A DNA stretch of 64,000 bases from the NCBI GenBank assembly GCA_029216955.1, contig JANAVB010003400.1, forward strand, positions 16,242,368 through 16,306,367, in the 5' to 3' direction. The DNA comes from Iris pallida. Taxonomy: Eukaryota > Streptophyta > Magnoliopsida > Asparagales > Iridaceae. The notes under the pieces were generated by a model. The model was not told where the DNA came from, did no database searches, and saw only the letters and a program-made list of their open reading frames with translations. The translations under genes and the position numbers were made by a program. Positions 59,556 to 64,000 of the stretch are shown one piece after another (the first letter of the stretch is position 1; every line of letters begins with the position of its first letter).

Positions 59556-59790
59556 ATAGTTGATTAGCAAGTTGACCAAGTTGACAAAAGTCAACTTTGG
59601 GTCAAACTTGATCCAAATTGACTCAAACTGACTTGAAATGACGAGATAACTTAAGTTTGACCTAAACTTAGACTAATTGGCTATTTGACTTAGGTTTGAC
59701 CTAGTTTGACTAGAATGGTTGACCAGAGTTGACCAAGGGTTGACTTTGACCTAGTTTGACTAGAATGGTTGATCAAGAGTTGACTTTGAC
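59556..59790 (+). promoter_or_regulatory. W-box-like array in the D2 LTR
   Basis: By eye, about 16 TTGAC[C/T] cores on either strand in about 235 bp. It includes a local duplication of TTTGACTAGAATGGTTGA. Confidence 0.55.
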
Positions 59791-60348
59791 CTAGAAGCAT
59801 GTAGTTTGCATTGTAAACTTCATTTATTCTATCTTGAATACATTATAACCTGTCATGCTCTAAATAGGACATTGTGACTCCGGTTCGGACATCTGTATTC
59901 ATCAGTCACTCAGGGTATGAGGCGAGTACATTCTCTGATGGTTCTTTCATTTACTTGTCGATTTATATATTTCAGTTCTAGTCAGTTCTATTTGATTCTC
60001 TGTTACAAACACGGATTGATATTTTTGGAATTCATGTATACGACACACACACCTTACTTGTCTAGCCTATATTATAAGAACCACTACAAGAATTACCTAC
60101 AAGCACCTTCATGTTCTGGCTAGATTTATTCTCGATTTACGTGTCATGTTATGGATTCACTCGTACTAGTTGGACGGGGAAATACTTGAGTAGACATGTA
60201 AACATTCCCAAATACTCGAACCACCTTCCTGTGAATTATAGAAGAATGATAGCCATCCCACACTTGGCCAGTGTGTGATGTGCCGGATTACCCCTAGCTG
60301 TTTACATGTCGATCTCAGTATTTTAAAATACACCTTTAAGTATTGTCT

Positions 60349-60420
60349 AGAATCATTACTAGAATCATCACAAGAATCTTTACTAGAATCATCACAAGGA
60401 TCATTACAAGAATCACCCTA
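60349..60420. repeat. 12-bp minisatellite in the D2 LTR
   Basis: Six consecutive units of the type AGAATCATCACA / AGAATCTTTACT run from 60349 to 60420 without gaps. Degenerate equivalents lie in D1 (about 49590-49670) and D3 (33520-33760). Confidence 0.9.
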
Positions 60421-61144
60421 CTTGGATCATTGATTGGAATCACACTTGACCTACAGTGTACCACCTGGACTCATATCATATTATTCTAGTTCAGCTAGCT
60501 TTATTTACAGTATTCAGTGACATGATCTTCTGTTTCACAGTATTTACTTTCCTTATTTTTACTGTTGCTTTACATCTTATACTGTCTAAAACTTCCATGT
60601 TTCATCAATATAACTGTCTATAATTATTTTCTAGTCTTAGGCATTTACTTGGAATTTCTTCCGTTCCTGTCCTAACTGGACCTGTTAAAAATATTACAGA
60701 GGATAGCCCTGAGGATACATGCCCTACTTGCTATGGATTTGGAGAGGGATTAGCTACCTTTGGCCCCGACGCTCAGGAGTGATCGGAAAACTAGTCTAGT
60801 AGACTTGCTATAGAATTCATGTTTAGAACTTGAATTGTAATAATCTGAGACTTGACTTGTTTTGAGTTATTTTGAGATACTATCATTTAGTAGTTTCTAT
60901 TTGTTTTCGTTTAGTTATAGAATTCTGTGTTATCTCATCGTGCTTAGACTATGATTGAGTTATATTATTTCTATAGTTGTCCTCCGTTCGGAGTTGAGAT
61001 TTAAGGCAAGTACATTATATAATTGCGTGAGTTGTTTTAGATAGTGATCTAGAACAACGTTCTACCAGCAATTTTGCAGCGTAGGCTGGGCATTGTTACG
61101 CACTTGTACCCTTACAATGGGTGCGGGTCGTGGCACATTTTTAG

Positions 61145-61162
61145 TGGTAGCCCATGCAGGTC
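61145..61162 (+). other. primer-binding site of D2, best fit tRNA-Ile(AAU)
   Basis: TGGTAGCCCATGCAGGTC lies 7 nt after the LTR end. It has the same motif as A1 (321-339). The two copies differ at two positions, and each matches the tRNA-derived TGGTGGCCCATGCAGGTC at all but one site. Confidence 0.65.
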
Positions 61163-61385
61163 GAGATTCGTACTAGTGCTATATCATGGTAGTACGGCGA
61201 CTTAGTTGTACTACTTCGAGCTTGCGATAGGAATTAAGAAATAGGCTTTAGCGGAGGGGTACTCAATCACAGTTAGGAAAAATTGTGATCAAATTCTTGC
61301 CATCTATATCTTTTAGTTGATAATTGCCTTCCTTGAAATAAACTGTCCTCCTTTGATTATATCGTTTCTTTCCCAGTAATTGATT

Positions 61386-61406
61386 CTTGTTTGATCTGTC
61401 TCTAGG
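61386..61406 (+). promoter_or_regulatory. candidate 3' splice site before the D2 gag
   Basis: TTGTTTGATCTGTCTCTAG ends at 61405, one base before the gag ATG at 61407. It is equivalent to the A1 site at 520. Confidence 0.45.
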
Positions 61407-62784
61407 ATGGTACAGACACGATCTCATCGCTCCGTAGCAGCAGAAACCACTGAGAGGTCTGCCACTTCTCGTCCGGTTCAGGCAGATGTTGGGACCATAA
61501 CACCTCTCGTTCCTGCTTAGATGGGAGCGTCTGCAGCTTTTGGGGGTGCTCCTTCACCAGTTCTGAGGACTACCCTAGGGATTCAAGGGATGCTACCACC
61601 ACCGCCTCAGGAGATAATTGATATGGCGCAGTTCCTTGCCTTCATGCAGCAGATGATGGAGGCTCAGCGGTGCCAGTCGGAAGATATGAGGCAGGGCATT
61701 GGCAATGCCCATCAGCTGGCCATGGTAGCAGTAGAGAAGGTGTCTGTCTAGCCGCTAGGAGGGCAGATACAACAGTACCAACCGAGGATCTCTGGCATTC
61801 GGGACTTTCAAAAGATGCGATCGCGAGACTTCAAGGGTACTGAGGGTATATTATATGCCGACGACTGGATCGAGCATATAGAGGAGATCTTTCGCCTTGT
61901 GCAGATACCAGCTGGGATTCAGATAGAGGCAGCGGGCAGCCAGATGCAGGACCTTGCCCGCATATGATACTAGATCGACTATAGTGTTGGTACAGAGGGG
62001 CAGACATGGAAGGCTTTCAAGAAGCTCTTTAAGGAGAAATTCTTTTCCGACACAGCACTTGGCACTTTGGAGATGCAGTTCAAAAACCTGGTTCAGGGGA
62101 ACCAGACAGTAGAGGAGTATGCCAGAGAATTATGCCGCCTGGGCAGATTCATCGAGGGCTGTAGCGAGACGACGAAGGCTAGGAGGTTCAGGAAGGGCTT
62201 GATCAAGGAAGTCAAGTCCTTGACCAAGAGTGACAGAGATGCTACCTTTGAGCAAATATTGGCAGAAGCCATGGCAGGAGAGGATGACTTGGAGCTCAAG
62301 TCCAATAGGAGTCGGGATGAGTCAGGAGGGGCCAGTGGGAGTGGAAAGCGTCCCTTTGTGCAGAAGATAGTGCACCAACCTCAGCAGATGCAGGCACCAA
62401 CTCGAGTTCAGCAAGCACAACATCAGCCTCGAGATCAAGAATAGAAGATGTAGAGTTGTGCCTACTGCAAGAAGTCGGGACACATTTGGGAGCCTTGTAG
62501 GAGAAGGTTGAAGGTTTGCCTATTTTTGGATCCGACGCTCACCAGATAAAGGATTGTACCTCGGCACCCCCATTTGGTGGAGCACAGGGTCAGAGAAAGG
62601 GAGCTAGGCCACCTGTAGCACAGCACCATACCCAGCACCAGAGGGATGGAGCTTTTGCACTTAAGGTCGAGGAGACCGATGCTACAGGTGATGGGTTAGC
62701 AGGTCTGTCTTTCCTATTCTTCTTTCCCATCTTGTTGTGTGATTTCATTAGTTTCTGTCAGGATATTCTTGTGATGTGCTAGAT
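61407..62784 (+). pseudogene. D2 gag with two zinc knuckles, stops and a frameshift
   Basis: It starts MVQTRSHRSVAAETTERSAT. In-frame TAG at 61518 and 61749 and TGA/TAG at about 61966-61974 each fit a Gln or Trp codon changed by C-to-T or G-to-A. The core reads RDFKGTEGILYADDWIEHIE, WKAFKKLFKEKFFSDTA, QTVEEYARELCRLGRFIEG and RRFRKGLIKEVKSLTKSD. Knuckle 1, CAYCKKSGHIWEPC (62457-62498), is perfect CX2CX4HX4C. Knuckle 2 is split by a one-base deletion near 62520 (FGSDAHQIKDC). The tail to 62782 is Gln/His-rich and then hydrophobic, unlike a normal protease start. Confidence 0.87.
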
Positions 62785-62929
62785 AGAATAGTGACCCTGT
62801 TCGAGACTGTGAAATTACGACCAGTAGGACCATGTTTTGCATATTTTAGATATAATTTTCTTGACCACGATTGTCGGGGGTTTGACCTAGAAGGAGTACA
62901 ACCATCTTAACTTTTGAGGACAAAATTTT

Positions 62930-62945
62930 TCTAAGGGGGTAGATT
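62930..62945 (+). other. polypurine tract of D2
   Basis: CTAAGGGGGTAGATT sits directly before the LTR start TGTCACCACAAC at 62946, after TTGAGGACAAAATTT. Confidence 0.8.
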
Positions 62946-64000
62946 TGTCACCACAACTTTTCTAAATTGGGGTATTTTAGTAATTGTGTGATAGTTTAAA
63001 TTTTTGATTTTTTTATTATTAATTGATTGGTATTTTGGTTTTCGATTAGTGCTTTTGGTAGTAGCAATGGTTTAACCTTAGTTAGCCTTGATTAGAAGAC
63101 TAACCATGTGATTAGAAACCTATTTAGCTAATTAGATTTCAATTTAAAGCATTAGTCCTAATTAGGAAATAATTTAATTCATTTTAGATTATTTAGTATG
63201 TAGCTTTTTGGCCTTTTTGCTAATAGAATTCTTGTTTAGTTTTAGAAGAGTTGTGGCCCATCACCAACCCTACCCTAACCCTAGAAGCCCCCTGGCCGAC
63301 CATAACAGTAGCCCCCCCTTTTTGGTGTTATATGTTAGTAGCCACCTAGTTTGTAAAACCCTAGAAATTGCCCTTCTCTTCCAAAAGCTTATTTTTCTCA
63401 ATTCTCATCCAAATCCATCCAAATGAACTGTGTTGCGATCCTTCGGCAGAAAGAAACTTGCTGGAGACTTGCTAGCAAGGAATCAGAGGCTTTGGACCAG
63501 AGAAAATTGACGTCGACACGTTTGGAGGCTCGTTTCATTGAGATATTGACTCTCAATAGGTAAACCTCTCTAAACCCCTATAAATTCCAATTTTTATTCA
63601 TAGATGCATCCATCTAGGTACCTCAGAACTGTACACATAGTTTGGTAGGATTTCGTATCCGTTTGATAGGTGTATCGGACACGTGTTGGTGTATTGGAAT
63701 ACGTGTTTGACGAAATACCTCTTAGAATCGAAAGTTTATATTTTTCAATTTTGTTTTCACGAATTTGTTGCTGTGTATATTTGAAACAACTTTCGTGAAA
63801 ACGGATCTCGATTTGACACATTTTTTGTGTCCAAATCGGACATGAACACGCGTACACAGGATCTCCGTGCGTGTCCTGCTGCTCGAGTGTCATAACTCGA
63901 CGTACAGGACATGATTTTGCATGAAATTTGATGGACACGTGGGGGTAACCTCTGCCCACGTGCTCCTAAAATTTTACGACCTTTTTGGAGCGTACACGGA
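62946..64000 (+). repeat. 3' LTR of D2 (partial)
   Basis: It matches the reverse complement of 56990-58045 (start of D1) throughout. It contains AAAACCCTAG (about 63355, telo-box-like), a CCCTACCCTAACCCTAG stretch (63268), and CTCAATAG|GTAAAC at 63560. It is cut by the window end. No gene is seen. Confidence 0.85.
63551..63566 (+). promoter_or_regulatory. candidate splice donor in the D2 3' LTR
   Basis: CTCAATAG|GTAAACCTC is conserved in D1 (57426-57446, minus) and as CCCAATAG|GTATAAC in D3. Confidence 0.5.

Larger units (their letters stand above)
58216..61137 (+). repeat. 5' LTR of D2, lacking its first ~1.1 kb
   Basis: 58221-59170 is the inverted partner of 55540-56990. The W-box array is at 59556-59790, a 12-bp minisatellite at 60349-60420, and the LTR ends GGGTCGTGGCACA at 61137, next to the primer site. 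The start (TGTCACCAC) is absent. The 3' LTR at 62946 shows what is missing. Confidence 0.8.
58216..64000 (+). mobile_element. D2: gag-only, non-autonomous D-family element (3' LTR runs off the window)
   Basis: A truncated 5' LTR, a tRNA-Ile-type primer site, gag (61407-62780), a short 3' region with polypurine tract, and a 3' LTR from 62946. The interior is only about 1.8 kb. No protease, RT or integrase motif is present, and the sequence passes from the second zinc knuckle to the 3' end within about 400 bp. Either pol was deleted or this is a gag-retaining derivative family. Confidence 0.8.

Noticed and set aside
63262..63290. CCCTACCCTAACCCTAG as an interstitial telomere
   Set aside because: There are only about three imperfect units, also present in the D1 copy (57705-57725). 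It belongs to the LTR leader.

Overview
The window comes from a flowering-plant nuclear genome and is repetitive from end to end. I see no host gene, no rRNA, no intact tRNA and no CRISPR array. The evidence is a set of decayed Ty3-type LTR retrotransposons with plant chromovirus (Tekay/Del-like) domain order (gag, protease, reverse transcriptase, RNase H, integrase, chromodomain). There is also a plant L1-type LINE carrying DUF4283 and CCHC motifs, plus very long (TA)n microsatellites. LTRs of about 3.5 to 5.5 kb are typical of large monocot-like genomes, but the species cannot be fixed from this sequence. One 540-base N run (55961-56500) marks an assembly gap.

Layout. (1) 1-16011: plus-strand chromovirus A1. 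The tail of its 5' LTR is at 1-312, the broken gag-pol is at 522-5159, and the 3' LTR starts at 5273 and ends at 16011. A 7.2-kb full-length LINE (about 6002-13249) sits inside that LTR's TA tract. (2) 16012-20862: minus-strand element I, a Ty3 element of another lineage with a gag coiled coil, gag domain, zinc knuckle and a G-patch-like segment, and a 730-bp LTR. (3) 20863-48984: a single minus-strand chromovirus (G/B) cut into pieces. Its gag, protease and first half of RT lie at 48984-47050. The rest of RT, RNase H, integrase and chromodomain lie at 32787-30423. Its 3' UTR, polypurine tract and 3' LTR lie below 22945. It was split by a solo LTR (D3, 47049-32788) and by a non-autonomous LARD-like element C (22946-30387). 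(4) Inside the TA tract of D3 lies a cluster of four inverted or duplicated LTR segments of family E (34485-43186), including a near-spacerless palindrome. (5) 48985-58195: LTR D1 (minus), which interrupts the gag of G/B. D1 itself carries a GC-rich retroposon with a 16-bp target duplication and a 3.5-kb solo LTR (A2) with an ATATA duplication. (6) 58200-64000: head-to-head plus-strand element D2, which keeps only gag between its LTRs.

Nothing here encodes a working pathway. The common themes are nested insertion (repeatedly into TA microsatellites inside LTRs), decay by C-to-T changes, and shared LTR regulatory architecture. That architecture comprises a TATA element, a 5' splice site inside the LTR paired with an acceptor just before the gag ATG, dense W-box-like (TTGACY) arrays, and a primer-binding site that best fits tRNA-Ile rather than initiator tRNA-Met.
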